Source: Planctomycetota bacterium (GTDB lineage Bacteria > Planctomycetota > UBA1135 > GCA-002748355). From it: a stretch of 64,000 nucleotides of DNA. Positions 11,907 through 21,672 of this stretch are shown in pieces. A program made the translations under genes and the position numbers. Within the stretch, counting starts at the first letter, position 1, and each line of letters starts with the position of its first letter. The notes beneath the pieces were generated by a model, which saw only the letters and a list, made by a program, of their open reading frames with translations, had not been told where the DNA came from and ran no database searches. The stretch lies in the NCBI GenBank assembly GCA_027021385.1, contig JALUUL010000046.1, positions 59,838-123,837 of the forward strand, given 5' to 3'.

Positions 11907-14261
11907 ATGCGACCCATGATTCCGGCAACCGCCCGCCGCGCGGGGCTTCCGCCTGCCGCCCTGGCGTTCCTGCTGCCCGCCTTCCTCGGAGCCCAGGGAC
12001 GCCACGTCCCTCCGATCCACCCCGTCCCCCCCGTCCGCATCCAGGAGGCCGGGGTGCGCGTGGAGAGCACGAAGGTCGCGGTCGAGATCACTGATGGGGT
12101 CGCGGAGACGACCGTGACCCTCGTCCTGCGCAACGACGGCGCGATCCAGGGCGAGAAGATCCTCCTCCTCCCCCTTCCGCGGGGGGCCGTCGCCGACCGG
12201 GTCCGGATGCGGATCGGAGGCCAGATGCTGGAGGGCGAAGTGCTCGCCGCCGGCAAGGCCCGCCGGATCTACGAGAGCATCGTCGCGAAACGCCGGGATC
12301 CGGCCCTGCTCGAGTACTACGGCCGCGACACGATCAGACTTCGGGTCTTCCCGGTCCCCCCGAAGGGGAGACAGACCGTCGAGATCCGGACCCGGATGCT
12401 GCTCCCGGAATCGGGGGGCCTCTACCGATGGGAGTTCCCGGCGCGGGCCGTCGAGGAAGGGACCTTCGCGATCGATCTGAGGCTCCGCTCCTCGAAGGCG
12501 CTCAAGAACGTCTACTCGCCGATCCAGGTGATGGACATCTCCAGGAAGGGTGACCACGAGGCCCGGGCCGGATTCGAATGCAAGGGGAGGCCCGGAAAGG
12601 ATCCGCTCCTCTTCTACGGGCTCTCGGACCGCGAGTTCGGCCTGAACCTCCTGACCTATCGGCCCAAGGGCGAGGACGGCTACTTCCTTTGCATGATCTC
12701 GCCGAAGCGGGATCGGACCCGCGAACCCGAACTCCGCAAGTCGATTACCTTCGTGCTCGACGTTTCCGGTTCGATGCAGGGCGGGAAGATCGAACAGGCC
12801 CGCTCGGCCCTCGTCTTCTTCCTGAAGAGTCTGGACGGGGACGATCGCTTCAACATCGTTCCCTTCTCGACCGAGGCGCGGCCCTTCGCCCCGGCTCCGG
12901 TCCGGGCGACCCCTGAGAACCTCACCAAAGCCCTCGCCTTCGCCCGGGGACTCGAGGCCCGCGGAGGCACGAACCTCGCGGAGGCCCTCGACACCGCCCT
13001 GGCCCCGGAGCCGGCCGAGGGTCTCGTCCCGATCCTCGTCCTCCTCACGGACGGGTTGCCGACCGTCGGAAGGACCTCCCCCAAGGAGATCCTCGCCTCG
13101 GTCAGGAAACGCAACCGCGCCCGCGCCCGGATCTTCGTTCTCGGGGTCGGGTACGACGTGAACACCTTCCTTCTCGACAGTCTGAGCCGCGAAACGAAGG
13201 GGACGCGCGACTACATCGCCCCGAACGAGGACCTCGAGATCAAGACCTCGGCCCTGTTCACGAAACTCAGCAATCCGGTCATGACGGACCTCGAGCTGAA
13301 GGCCGACGGGATCGAATGGACGGCCGTCGTTCCGGGTAACCTGCCGGACCTCTTCCGGGGAGGCCGCCTGATCGTCGTCGGGCGCTACCGGGGGGCCGGG
13401 CCGACAGCGCTGAGGCTTCGCGGCCGCATCGGCAAGGAAAGGAAGGAGTTCGTCTACGACGCGGCCTTCCCGGCCCAGAGGACCGACCACGCCTTCGTCG
13501 CCGCCCTCTGGGCCCAGCGTCGCCTCGGACAGCTCCTCGAGGCGATCCGCCTGAACGGACGCGACCCCGAACTCATCCGGGAGATCGAGAGGATCGGCCG
13601 GAAGCACGGTCTCGTCACCCCCTACACCTCGCAGATCCTGGTCGAGGAGGGCGACCGCCTGGCCCGGGCCTCGGGCTTCGCCGGGAACTCCGCCCCCTCC
13701 GCTCCCGGCGTCCGGACACGCATGAAGAAGGAACTGAGACGCCAGGGGCTCGACCCGGAGACCCTGGACCTCGACAGGGAGGAGCCCGAAGTCACGAATT
13801 CGGGTCTCACCGACTTCGGCAGGGCCTCCGAGGGGAAGAAGGCCGTCGAGGAGAGCATCCTGTCGGCGAGATACGCCTTCGCGAACACCCTCGACGAGAA
13901 GGGCGGACGGAGGTTCTGGAAGACCCAGAAGGTCGGCGGACACGTCTTCCATCTCGTCTCCGGCTTCTGGATCGACGGGAAATACCGCAAGGAGATGGAG
14001 AAGATCCTCCGGAGGATCCGGGCCTTCAGCCCGGAATACTTCGAACTCTGCCGGAAACACCCCGAGGTCCGGCCGATCCTGGCCTTCTCCACGGCCCTCG
14101 TCCTCGTCCTCGGCGAGGGAGAGGTCTACGAGATCCTTCCCCCCGCCCCGAAGGGCGGAAAAGGAGGAGAGGGAACCCCGGGATCCGGGAAGGGCGGCCG
14201 CCCGGGCGGGGCTCCGGGGGGAGGGGACCCCGCGGCCCCCGGCCGGAAAAAGGGGCCGTGA
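11907..14261 (+). CDS. Secreted VIT and VWA domain protein
   Basis: VIT-like VEITDGVAETTVTLVLRNDGAIQGEKILLLPLPRGAVADRVRMRIGGQMLEGEVLAAGKARRIYESIVAKRRDPALLEY; MIDAS FVLDVSGSMQGGKIEQARSAL; signal peptide; preceded by GAGGA SD. Confidence 0.88.
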   Translation: MRPMIPATARRAGLPPAALAFLLPAFLGAQGRHVPPIHPVPPVRIQEAGVRVESTKVAVEITDGVAETTVTLVLRNDGAIQGEKILLLPLPRGAVADRVRMRIGGQMLEGEVLAAGKARRIYESIVAKRRDPALLEYYGRDTIRLRVFPVPPKGRQTVEIRTRMLLPESGGLYRWEFPARAVEEGTFAIDLRLRSSKALKNVYSPIQVMDISRKGDHEARAGFECKGRPGKDPLLFYGLSDREFGLNLLTYRPKGEDGYFLCMISPKRDRTREPELRKSITFVLDVSGSMQGGKIEQARSALVFFLKSLDGDDRFNIVPFSTEARPFAPAPVRATPENLTKALAFARGLEARGGTNLAEALDTALAPEPAEGLVPILVLLTDGLPTVGRTSPKEILASVRKRNRARARIFVLGVGYDVNTFLLDSLSRETKGTRDYIAPNEDLEIKTSALFTKLSNPVMTDLELKADGIEWTAVVPGNLPDLFRGGRLIVVGRYRGAGPTALRLRGRIGKERKEFVYDAAFPAQRTDHAFVAALWAQRRLGQLLEAIRLNGRDPELIREIERIGRKHGLVTPYTSQILVEEGDRLARASGFAGNSAPSAPGVRTRMKKELRRQGLDPETLDLDREEPEVTNSGLTDFGRASEGKKAVEESILSARYAFANTLDEKGGRRFWKTQKVGGHVFHLVSGFWIDGKYRKEMEKILRRIRAFSPEYFELCRKHPEVRPILAFSTALVLVLGEGEVYEILPPAPKGGKGGEGTPGSGKGGRPGGAPGGGDPAAPGRKKGP

Positions 14262-14386
14262 TCCCCTCGCGGGCTTGAGGAATCCCCCAGAAAGTCGCAT
14301 CTTTGAAGCCCGCGGAGTCCCCTGAGGGCCCCGCGGGTTTCGCCGGCCCCCCCTCCGGCGGGCCTCTCCGACCCGACGAGAAGCCG

Positions 14387-15367
14387 ATGGAACGAAGCGA
14401 CGACGCCCTCCTTTCGATCGATCCGAGCCTCGATCTCTTCGCGGAGATCGAGCGCCTCAAGGTGGAACGCAAGGCCGTCATCCTCGCCCACTACTACCAG
14501 GATCCCGATCTGCAGGACATCGCGGACTTTCTCGGGGATTCCCTCGCGCTCGCGCAAGCGGCCCGCAAGGCCGAGGAGGCGAAGGTCATCCTCTTCCTCG
14601 GCGTCCACTTCATGGCCGAGACCGCGAAGATCCTCTGTCCCGACAAGACCGTCGTCCTTCCCGATCCGGAGGCCGGTTGCTCTCTCGCGGAGGCCTGCCC
14701 CCCCGAGAAGCTCGAGGCCTGGCGCGAGGCCCACCCCGAGCACGTCGTCGTCACCTATATCAACTCCTCCGCGGCGACCAAGGCCCATTCGGACTGGATC
14801 TGCACCTCGAGCAACGCCAGGCGCGTCATCGAGGCCGTTCCGAAAGACCGCCCGATCCTCTTCGCCCCCGACAAGAACCTGGGCGCCTGGCTGTCGAAGA
14901 CCTGCGGGCGCGAAATGGACCTCTGGCCCGGGACCTGCATCGTCCACGAGACCTTCAGCGAGCGGAAGATCCTCGCTCTGATGTCCGAGCATCCCGACGC
15001 CGAACTCGTCGCGCATCCAGAATGCGAGGAATCGGTCCTGAGAAGGGCGCACTTCGTCGGCTCGACTTCCAAGCTCCTGCAGCGGGTCGTCGAGAGCGAC
15101 CGGAGGAAGTTCATCGTCGCGACCGAATCCGGAATCCTCCACGAGATGCGCAAGCGCGCCCCGGACAAGATCCTCTTCGAGGCCCCGACCGAGGACGGCC
15201 TCCGGGAAGACGGGACCTGCGGATGCCAGGAATGCCCGTACATGAAACTCAACACTCTCGAAAAGGCCTACCTGGCCTTACGCGACCTCGAACCCCGCAT
15301 CGAGATCGACGAGGACCTCCGCCGCCGCGCTCTCCTCCCCCTGGAGCGCATGCTCTCCCTGGGCTGA
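14387..15367 (+). CDS. nadA: Quinolinate synthase A
   Basis: KAVILAHYYQDPDLQDIADFLGDSLALAQAA...VLPDPEAGCSLAEACP...YINSSAATKAHSDWICTSSNA...CGCQECPYMKLNTLEK; upstream ORF start 14303 possible but unlikely. Confidence 0.95.
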   Translation: MERSDDALLSIDPSLDLFAEIERLKVERKAVILAHYYQDPDLQDIADFLGDSLALAQAARKAEEAKVILFLGVHFMAETAKILCPDKTVVLPDPEAGCSLAEACPPEKLEAWREAHPEHVVVTYINSSAATKAHSDWICTSSNARRVIEAVPKDRPILFAPDKNLGAWLSKTCGREMDLWPGTCIVHETFSERKILALMSEHPDAELVAHPECEESVLRRAHFVGSTSKLLQRVVESDRRKFIVATESGILHEMRKRAPDKILFEAPTEDGLREDGTCGCQECPYMKLNTLEKAYLALRDLEPRIEIDEDLRRRALLPLERMLSLG

Positions 15368-15384
15368 CCTACCCCCGGTCCCCC

Positions 15385-16056
15385 TCAGCGGATCTCGGCC
15401 GTTCCGTCCTCGCGGCCGATCACGAGCCTGCCGGCCAGCCCGACGAACAGACCGTTCTCGAGAATCCCTGGAATTCCGTTGAGCGTCCGTTCGAGGGCGG
15501 CGGGGTCCTCGATCGCTCCGAAACGGCAATCGACGATCCGATTCCCGTTGTCGGTCGTGAAAGGGACTCCCTCGGGATTCGTCCGGACGAAAGGCCGGGC
15601 CCCGAGATCCCGAAGGCGCTCGCAGACCGGCCCGAGGGCGAAGGGAAGGACCTCGACCGGAAGGAGGAAGGCTGTGCCGAGGACCTCCACGCACTTGTTC
15701 GCCCCCACGAGGACGACCATCTCCCGCGAAGCCGCGGCGACGACCTTCTCCCGCAGCAAGGCTCCTCCGCCGCCCTTGATCAGGTTCTTCGCCGGATCGA
15801 CCTCGTCCGCCCCGTCGATCGTGAGATCGAGTCTCGGATGCTTGTCGAGGGTCGTCAGGGGGACCCCGAGAATGCGCGCCTTCCTCTCCGTCTCCCGGCT
15901 CGTCGGCACACCGACGACCCGGAGCCCCTCGTCATGGATCCTCTCGGCCAAACGCTCGAGCGCGAAGTGGAAGGTCGACCCCGTGCCCAAACCCAGGACC
16001 TGGCCGTTCTCGACCAGTTCGGCCGCCGCCAGACCCGCCGCTCGTTTCACGTCCAT
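15385..16056 (-). CDS. rpiA: Ribose-5-phosphate isomerase A
   Basis: MDVKRAAGLAAAELVENGQVLGLGTGSTFHFALERLAER...LTIDGADEVDPAKNLIKGGGGALLREKVVA...NGLFVGLAGRLVIG. Confidence 0.95.
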   Translation of the reverse strand: MDVKRAAGLAAAELVENGQVLGLGTGSTFHFALERLAERIHDEGLRVVGVPTSRETERKARILGVPLTTLDKHPRLDLTIDGADEVDPAKNLIKGGGGALLREKVVAAASREMVVLVGANKCVEVLGTAFLLPVEVLPFALGPVCERLRDLGARPFVRTNPEGVPFTTDNGNRIVDCRFGAIEDPAALERTLNGIPGILENGLFVGLAGRLVIGREDGTAEIR

Positions 16057-16378
16057 GAACCTGAGCCTTCCCGGAGGAGGGCCCGCCTGCAAGCCCGGCC
16101 TCGGGGGAGAGGCCCCTCTCCGTTCCGGCGGCGGAACCCGCCCGGATGCCCGGGCGGACGATCCTCCCAGAGCAGGCTCGAAGACGTGATGCGGATGGCT
16201 GTTCGAGAAGGCTCAAAGCCGGGCAAGGATCCCTGCGGTCAAGGTCCTTCCGGATCCGAAACTCAACTGGAAGACCTCGATCATGGGTCCGGGATGCTTC
16301 GGAGATGTCTTAAAACGCATGAGCGAAAAGATTTGAGAGTCGCTGTCTGGGTCGGGAGAAATGGGACAATACGACGCA

Positions 16379-16403
16379 GGCAATCTGTCCTATAGCGATT
16401 GTC
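16379..16403. promoter_or_regulatory. Candidate operator upstream of feoB
   Basis: Near-perfect inverted repeat GGCAATC-N11-GATTGTC; a GACAAT copy lies at 16365-16370. feoB may start at ATG 16459, leaving this in the promoter region. Confidence 0.35.
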
Positions 16404-18546
16404 TCGCAAAAGCAAAGCCATAGAATCTGCCGACCCCCTTGGCGAAGAGCTTCCCTTCATGAGACCGCGACCGGAATCCAGCAACAGCGCCGCCCTGGCC
16501 GTCGATCCGGCCGGGATTCCGGAAACGGAGACCCTGGCGGCCGAGGAGGGAAGGAAGGGCCCGGTCCTCCTTGTCGGCTTCCCGAACGTCGGGAAGAGTT
16601 CGATCTTCAATCTCCTGACCGGCTCCTACGTCACGGTCTCCAACTACCCGGGGACGACGGTCGGAGTCTCCTTCGGCCACCTGCGGATCCCCGCGGGCGA
16701 GGAGGTCCTCCGCCTCGAGGTCTCCGACCCCCCCGGGATGTACGGCCTCCTCCCGCTGACCGACGAGGAACGGGTCGCCCGCGAAGCTCTCTTCTCGTCC
16801 CGCCCCTCCTGCGTCCTGCACATCGTCGACAGCAAGACGCTCCCCCGGCAACTCGGCCTCACCCTCCGCCTGATCCAGGCCGGCCTCCCCCTCATTCTCG
16901 TCTGCAACATGACCGACGAGGCGGAAACCCAGGGCTACCGCCTGGACACCGGGGTCCTGGCGGAACGCCTCGGAATCCCGGTCGTCAAGACCTGCGGAAC
17001 GAACGGCGTCGGGCTCCATGAACTCAAGCACGAGATCGCCGCGGTCGTCCGCGGCAACGGGAGACCCGCCGGCCATCGACGGAGGATCCCCTTCGACGAG
17101 GGGGTCATGGGAGTCCTCGACGAGATGGAGGCGCGGATCGAGGAACGGAGGCGGGAGGCCCGGACCTTCCTGCCCGCGGGCATGGATTCACGAACCGCCG
17201 CCCAGCTCGCGCTCGAAGGGGCGACCGACATCGCCGCAGCCTCGGGTCTCGACAGCGAGACCCTCGGCGCCTACGCGAGGAAGGCCCGGGACATGGTCGG
17301 CCACCCCTTCCCCCTCTACGCGCCCCTTTCCTTGAAGGCCGTAACCGACAAAATCCTCGAAGGGGTCTTCGAGGATCCGGAACGCTCCCGAAACTCCGTG
17401 CGGGAAGCCCTTTCCCGCATGCTGATCAACCCCTGGTCCGGGATCCCGATCCTTCTCGCCGTCCTCTACCTCTGCTTCTACCAGTTCGTCGGCGTCTTCG
17501 GAGCCGGAACCGTCGTCGGCTGGCTCGAGGATGATCTCTTCGGCCGCTTCGTGAACCCCTTCTTCCAGAGGGTCGCGGAGGGAGCCCTCCCCTGGCCCTG
17601 GCTGCAGAAGCTCTTCGTCGGCGACTACGGCGTCTTCACGCTGGGCATCACCTACGCGGTCGCCCTCGTCATGCCGGTCGTCTTCTTCTTCTTCCTGTCC
17701 TTCAGTCTTCTCGAGGATTCCGGGTATTTCCCCCGACTCGCCCTGCTCGTCGACCGCTTCTTCAAGCGCATCGGCCTGAACGGACGCGCAGTCATTCCGA
17801 TGGTGCTGGGCTTCGGCTGCGACACGATGGCCACGATCACGACGAGGACCCTCGAAACCGGGAAGGAACGCATTCTCGCGACCCTTCTCCTCGCCCTAGC
17901 GATCCCCTGCTCGGCTCAACTCGGCATCATCATGGCCCTCCTCGGGAGCCGGGGGTTCGGGGTCTGGGTCGGCTACGTCCTCGTCCTGACGGGCATCGTC
18001 TTCTTCGTCGGTTGGGCGGGGTCCAAGGTCCTTCCCGGACGGGCCGCGACCTTCCACATGGAACTCCCGCCCCTTCGCCTGCCGCGCCTCTCGAATGTCC
18101 TGGTCAAGAGTTTCGCGAGGATGCGCTGGTACTTCTTCGAGGTCATCCCCCTCTTCCTGCTCGCCTCGGTCGTCCTCTGGGCCCTCGATCTCAGCGGAGG
18201 GCTCGTCCTCCTGCGCCACGGCCTGGAGCCGGTCATGATGCTTCTCGGACTCCCCGTCGAGGCGGCCGATTCCTTCCTCATCGGGTTCTTCCGCAGGGAT
18301 TTCGGCGCTGCGGGGCTCTTCCACCTGGCCCAGTATTCGCCGGACAAGGCCGGGCTCTCGACGCACCAGCTCTTCGTCGCCAGCGTGACCCTGACCCTCT
18401 TCGTTCCCTGCATCGCTCAGTTCATGATGATGTTCAAGGAGCGGGGCTCCAAGGTCGCCGCCTCGAGCGCTCTCGCGATCACCGGCATCGCGATCCTCAC
18501 CGGTTTCGGCCTGCACCACTTTCTTCTGCTGACCGGATGGCTCTGA
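16399..18546 (+). CDS. feoB: Ferrous iron transport protein B (FeoB), divergent
   Basis: G1 VGFPNVGKSSIFNLLTG, SNYPGTTVGVS, DPPGMYGLLP, CNMTDEAE; C-terminal nucleoside-gate domains. TTG start in ORF track; ATG alternative at 16459. Confidence 0.92.
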   Translation: MSRKSKAIESADPLGEELPFMRPRPESSNSAALAVDPAGIPETETLAAEEGRKGPVLLVGFPNVGKSSIFNLLTGSYVTVSNYPGTTVGVSFGHLRIPAGEEVLRLEVSDPPGMYGLLPLTDEERVAREALFSSRPSCVLHIVDSKTLPRQLGLTLRLIQAGLPLILVCNMTDEAETQGYRLDTGVLAERLGIPVVKTCGTNGVGLHELKHEIAAVVRGNGRPAGHRRRIPFDEGVMGVLDEMEARIEERRREARTFLPAGMDSRTAAQLALEGATDIAAASGLDSETLGAYARKARDMVGHPFPLYAPLSLKAVTDKILEGVFEDPERSRNSVREALSRMLINPWSGIPILLAVLYLCFYQFVGVFGAGTVVGWLEDDLFGRFVNPFFQRVAEGALPWPWLQKLFVGDYGVFTLGITYAVALVMPVVFFFFLSFSLLEDSGYFPRLALLVDRFFKRIGLNGRAVIPMVLGFGCDTMATITTRTLETGKERILATLLLALAIPCSAQLGIIMALLGSRGFGVWVGYVLVLTGIVFFVGWAGSKVLPGRAATFHMELPPLRLPRLSNVLVKSFARMRWYFFEVIPLFLLASVVLWALDLSGGLVLLRHGLEPVMMLLGLPVEAADSFLIGFFRRDFGAAGLFHLAQYSPDKAGLSTHQLFVASVTLTLFVPCIAQFMMMFKERGSKVAASSALAITGIAILTGFGLHHFLLLTGWL

Positions 18547-18664
18547 CATGAAACCCGCATTCCTCGACCAAGCAGACCCTCGATCCGGGATCAAGGATCG
18601 GTCCTCCCCCGTCCGATGGGAATCAGGTAGCTTGGTGCGATCCGTGGATCCCGGGACCTCCTCG

Positions 18665-18880
18665 ATGAAGACTCTCGCGCAACTGAAACCCGGCGAACGA
18701 AGCCGGATCGTCGGGATCGACCCCCGGGATCCGGAGGCGATGCGCAAGGTCCTCTGTCTCGGCATCATGCCCGGGGAACGCATCGAACTCATCCGGAGGA
18801 GTCCGGCCGTGGTCTTCGCGATGGGGGGCAGCCAGTTCGCCCTCGACCGGGAGCTGGCCTCCTGCATCCTCGTGGAATGA
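18665..18880 (+). CDS. feoA: FeoA domain protein
   Basis: MKTLAQLKPGERSRIVGIDPRDPEAMRKVLCLGIMPGERIELIRRSPAVVFAMGGSQFALDRELASCILVE; alternative start 18548 abuts the feoB stop. Confidence 0.85.
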   Translation: MKTLAQLKPGERSRIVGIDPRDPEAMRKVLCLGIMPGERIELIRRSPAVVFAMGGSQFALDRELASCILVE

Positions 18881-20043
18881 GTCCGGGCGCGCGCAGACCG
18901 AAGCCCCGCTCATCCCAAGCCTTCCACCGAAGCCGAACTCCGAGGTGGAGGCTCCTGCTCCTCCTGGTCGCGGTCGCGTCGGCCCTCCTCCCGCTCTCGC
19001 GTTGTCTCGGAGAGCGGGGGGAGCGGCGTCCCCCCGTCGTCCCCCTCGTCCTCATCCTCCGGAGCCCGGAGGGGAGGGTTCTCGAAGGGGCGCGGGTCCG
19101 CTTCTACCCGAAGTCGTCCCCGAGGAGACTCGCCCACGAGACGAGGACGGACGCAAGCGGGAAGGCCGTCCTTCCGGTCGAGAAGGCGGATGGGGATTTC
19201 TATGCCTTGATCCGCGCCCCCGACGGGACGATCGCTCAGAGCCTCGTCTACGGCCGGGATCCGGCTCCGATGAACCTCACCCTCCTCCCGCCCTCTCCGC
19301 TCAGGGGATCCGTCACCGACCGCGAGGGGCGCCCGCTCCCCGGCGCCCTCGTCCACCTGCGCTCGGGAGGCTTCGAACTCCCCGTCCTCGACACGACCCT
19401 CTCGAGACGGGACGGGAGCTTCGTCTTCTCCCACGTCTCCGCCCTCTACGAGGTCCTGAATCTGACCGCCCGGAAGGATGGATTCGCCGAGGAGCGCCTC
19501 GTCTGGTACCGGCGGAACGACGACCCTCCGCGTCTCGCGCTGGCGAAACAACGCCTCCTCCGATTCCGGCTCCTCGACGAAGACGGACATCCGATCGAGG
19601 GGATCGAAGGCCTAGTCACCGCCGGAGGAAAGGGCAAGGCCCGAAGCGACGCGCGGGGCCGGATCTCCTTCGCGGGGCTTCCCCTGACGAAAACCTGCTT
19701 CGTCCGATTCTTCCATCCGACCCTGACCTATCGCGCCCCTCCGGGCCGGAAGCCCGGAGGCAAGACGCGGCGGGTCGTTTTCCACCGCCCGCGCACCCTT
19801 CGCGCGCGTCTCCTCGATGCCGGCGGACGCCCCCTTCGCGGCTACAAGGTCTTCCATCGCCACGGACCGCGCGCCCCCGTCGTCACGAAGACCGATCGCC
19901 GGGGCCGCTTCACCCTCGGAGACCTGCCGCCGGGACCGATCGAGCTGCGATGTCTCGGACCTTCCGGAGCGACGGGCCGGGCGCTCGTCCGCATTCCAAA
20001 GGACGGGGATCTCAACGGCGTCGACCTGACGATGGAACCCTGA
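18877..20043 (+). CDS. Secreted carboxypeptidase-regulatory-like (CarboxypepD_reg/Ig-like) protein
   Basis: ATGA overlap with feoA; N-terminal TM; repeated LRGSVTDREGRPLPGALVHLRSGG / DGSFVFSHVSA and PEGRVLEGARVRFYP patterns. Confidence 0.7.
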   Translation: MSPGARRPKPRSSQAFHRSRTPRWRLLLLLVAVASALLPLSRCLGERGERRPPVVPLVLILRSPEGRVLEGARVRFYPKSSPRRLAHETRTDASGKAVLPVEKADGDFYALIRAPDGTIAQSLVYGRDPAPMNLTLLPPSPLRGSVTDREGRPLPGALVHLRSGGFELPVLDTTLSRRDGSFVFSHVSALYEVLNLTARKDGFAEERLVWYRRNDDPPRLALAKQRLLRFRLLDEDGHPIEGIEGLVTAGGKGKARSDARGRISFAGLPLTKTCFVRFFHPTLTYRAPPGRKPGGKTRRVVFHRPRTLRARLLDAGGRPLRGYKVFHRHGPRAPVVTKTDRRGRFTLGDLPPGPIELRCLGPSGATGRALVRIPKDGDLNGVDLTMEP

Positions 20044-20073
20044 ACGTTTCGCGCCGGGCCCTCGCGCGGGATC

Positions 20074-20961
20074 TCAGGTGTAGAGATTCCGCGAAGGCCG
20101 AGGCCCCGTCGGATTGACGTGGACCTTGACGGCCTGGATATGGGCCACCTGCTCCCGAACGAGATCCTCGATCTGATGAGCGATGTCGTGGGCGGCGTGC
20201 AGGGAGAGGGAGCCGTCCAGGTAGAGTTCGAGGTCCACCATGTAATAGGAGCCCAGGGGGTGGATCCGGATCTCATCGACCTCACGGACATCGGGATGAC
20301 TCTTGACGGTCCAACGGATCCGCTGCCCGAGTTCGGGAGGGGCCTTGTCCATCAGGATCCCGACGTTTCCCATGATCGGCTCGACCGCCATCCAGGCGAT
20401 GTAGAGACCGATGACGAGGGCGGCCAGGGGATCGAGGAACGGCATCCCGAAGCGGGAGGCGAAGATGCCCGCGAAGACCGTCAACGCGACGAATACGTCG
20501 GCCCGGTGATCCCTCGCGCTCGCGAGGAGCGACGGGGAGTTCAGCTTCTCCCCGACCCTCGTCACATACCGGAAGAGAGCCTCCTTGATCAGGATCGTCG
20601 CTCCGGCGACGTAGAGCGCCGGAATCTCCGGAACCTCCTTCTTCCCCTGGATCAGGACCAGCAAGCCCTCGAGGAAGATGAACAACCCGGTCGCCAGCAG
20701 GAGCCCGCCGATGATGAGCCCCGCGACGCTCTCGGCGTTGCCGTGCCCGTAGTGATGATCCTCGTCCGGAGGCTTGCGGGAATACTGGTAGCCGAGGAAG
20801 CCGATCGTCGTGGCCACGATGTCCCCGGCCGAGTTGAATCCGTCGGCCACGAGAGCCGCGCTTCCGGACAGGATGCCGATGACGAACTTCATGATCGTCA
20901 GCCCGAAGTTGGCCGCCAGGCCGATCAGGTTGGCTTTCTTCCCCGGATCCATCGCCGCCAT
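20074..20961 (-). CDS. Cation diffusion facilitator family transporter
   Basis: MKFVIGILSGSAALVADGFNSAGDIVATT...DEDHHYGHGNAESVAGLIIG...SARDHRADVFVALTVFAGI; HxxxD-type metal motifs. Confidence 0.93.
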   Translation of the reverse strand: MAAMDPGKKANLIGLAANFGLTIMKFVIGILSGSAALVADGFNSAGDIVATTIGFLGYQYSRKPPDEDHHYGHGNAESVAGLIIGGLLLATGLFIFLEGLLVLIQGKKEVPEIPALYVAGATILIKEALFRYVTRVGEKLNSPSLLASARDHRADVFVALTVFAGIFASRFGMPFLDPLAALVIGLYIAWMAVEPIMGNVGILMDKAPPELGQRIRWTVKSHPDVREVDEIRIHPLGSYYMVDLELYLDGSLSLHAAHDIAHQIEDLVREQVAHIQAVKVHVNPTGPRPSRNLYT

Positions 20962-21032
20962 GGAGGGGATCGTCCAGGGAATCGCGATCCCGGTCAATGG
21001 ATGTATCCTGAACCCCGAAAGGAACGAAGCGC

Positions 21033-21650
21033 ATGAAGTCTCGAGCACACTGGTCCTGGATTCTCGGAGGCCTGGTCCTTCTTCCGTCGGGATTCCTTCC
21101 TTCGATCCCGGCGCCTTCGCAGGAAGGATCCGGCAAATCGAAGCCCGCGACCCGGCCCGCGGGGGATCCCTCCGCGCAGGGTCGAAAGGCCGAGCCCGCG
21201 ACCCGGTCCGCCCCCTCCCAGACCACTCCCCCCGAGGCGGCCGCTCCGGAACGCCGGGACCTGATCCAACGCTTCCCGATCGCGAACCCCTTTCTCGGAG
21301 TCTGGAAGGTGCGGCGGAAGCTCCTCCCGGGGGCCCATGCGGGAACCCAGGTCACCGGATACCTGATCTTCACCCGCACGCACATGTCCCTCCACCTGAT
21401 GCAGCGCTCCCCGCTCCGGGCGGGCCGGCCCGACTTCCAATCCTCGATCCGCCGCTATTTCATTCAGGGCCCCCTCCTTCGATCGACCTCCCTCATGGGG
21501 GTCCGGAGCGACCCCGGCGGCGGCAAGCTCCTGCTCGAGGCCCAGGGACTCGTCGAGCAGAGGCGCTACCTCTTCCTCGGCCCCGGGGTCCTGCGCATCT
21601 ACCAGGGCCCGCAGAGCTACCTCGAACTCGTCAAGGAAGCCGACCTTTGA
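21033..21650 (+). CDS. Hypothetical secreted protein
   Basis: Signal peptide, Pro/Ala-rich linker, C-terminal lipocalin-like-sized globular region; no motif recognised. Confidence 0.6.
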   Translation: MKSRAHWSWILGGLVLLPSGFLPSIPAPSQEGSGKSKPATRPAGDPSAQGRKAEPATRSAPSQTTPPEAAAPERRDLIQRFPIANPFLGVWKVRRKLLPGAHAGTQVTGYLIFTRTHMSLHLMQRSPLRAGRPDFQSSIRRYFIQGPLLRSTSLMGVRSDPGGGKLLLEAQGLVEQRRYLFLGPGVLRIYQGPQSYLELVKEADL

Positions 21651-21672
21651 GGACCCTTCCGGGAATCGGGGT

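Noticed and set aside
11334-14300. 988-aa minus-strand ORF opposite the VIT/VWA gene
   Set aside because: Shadow ORF; the + strand has clear domains.
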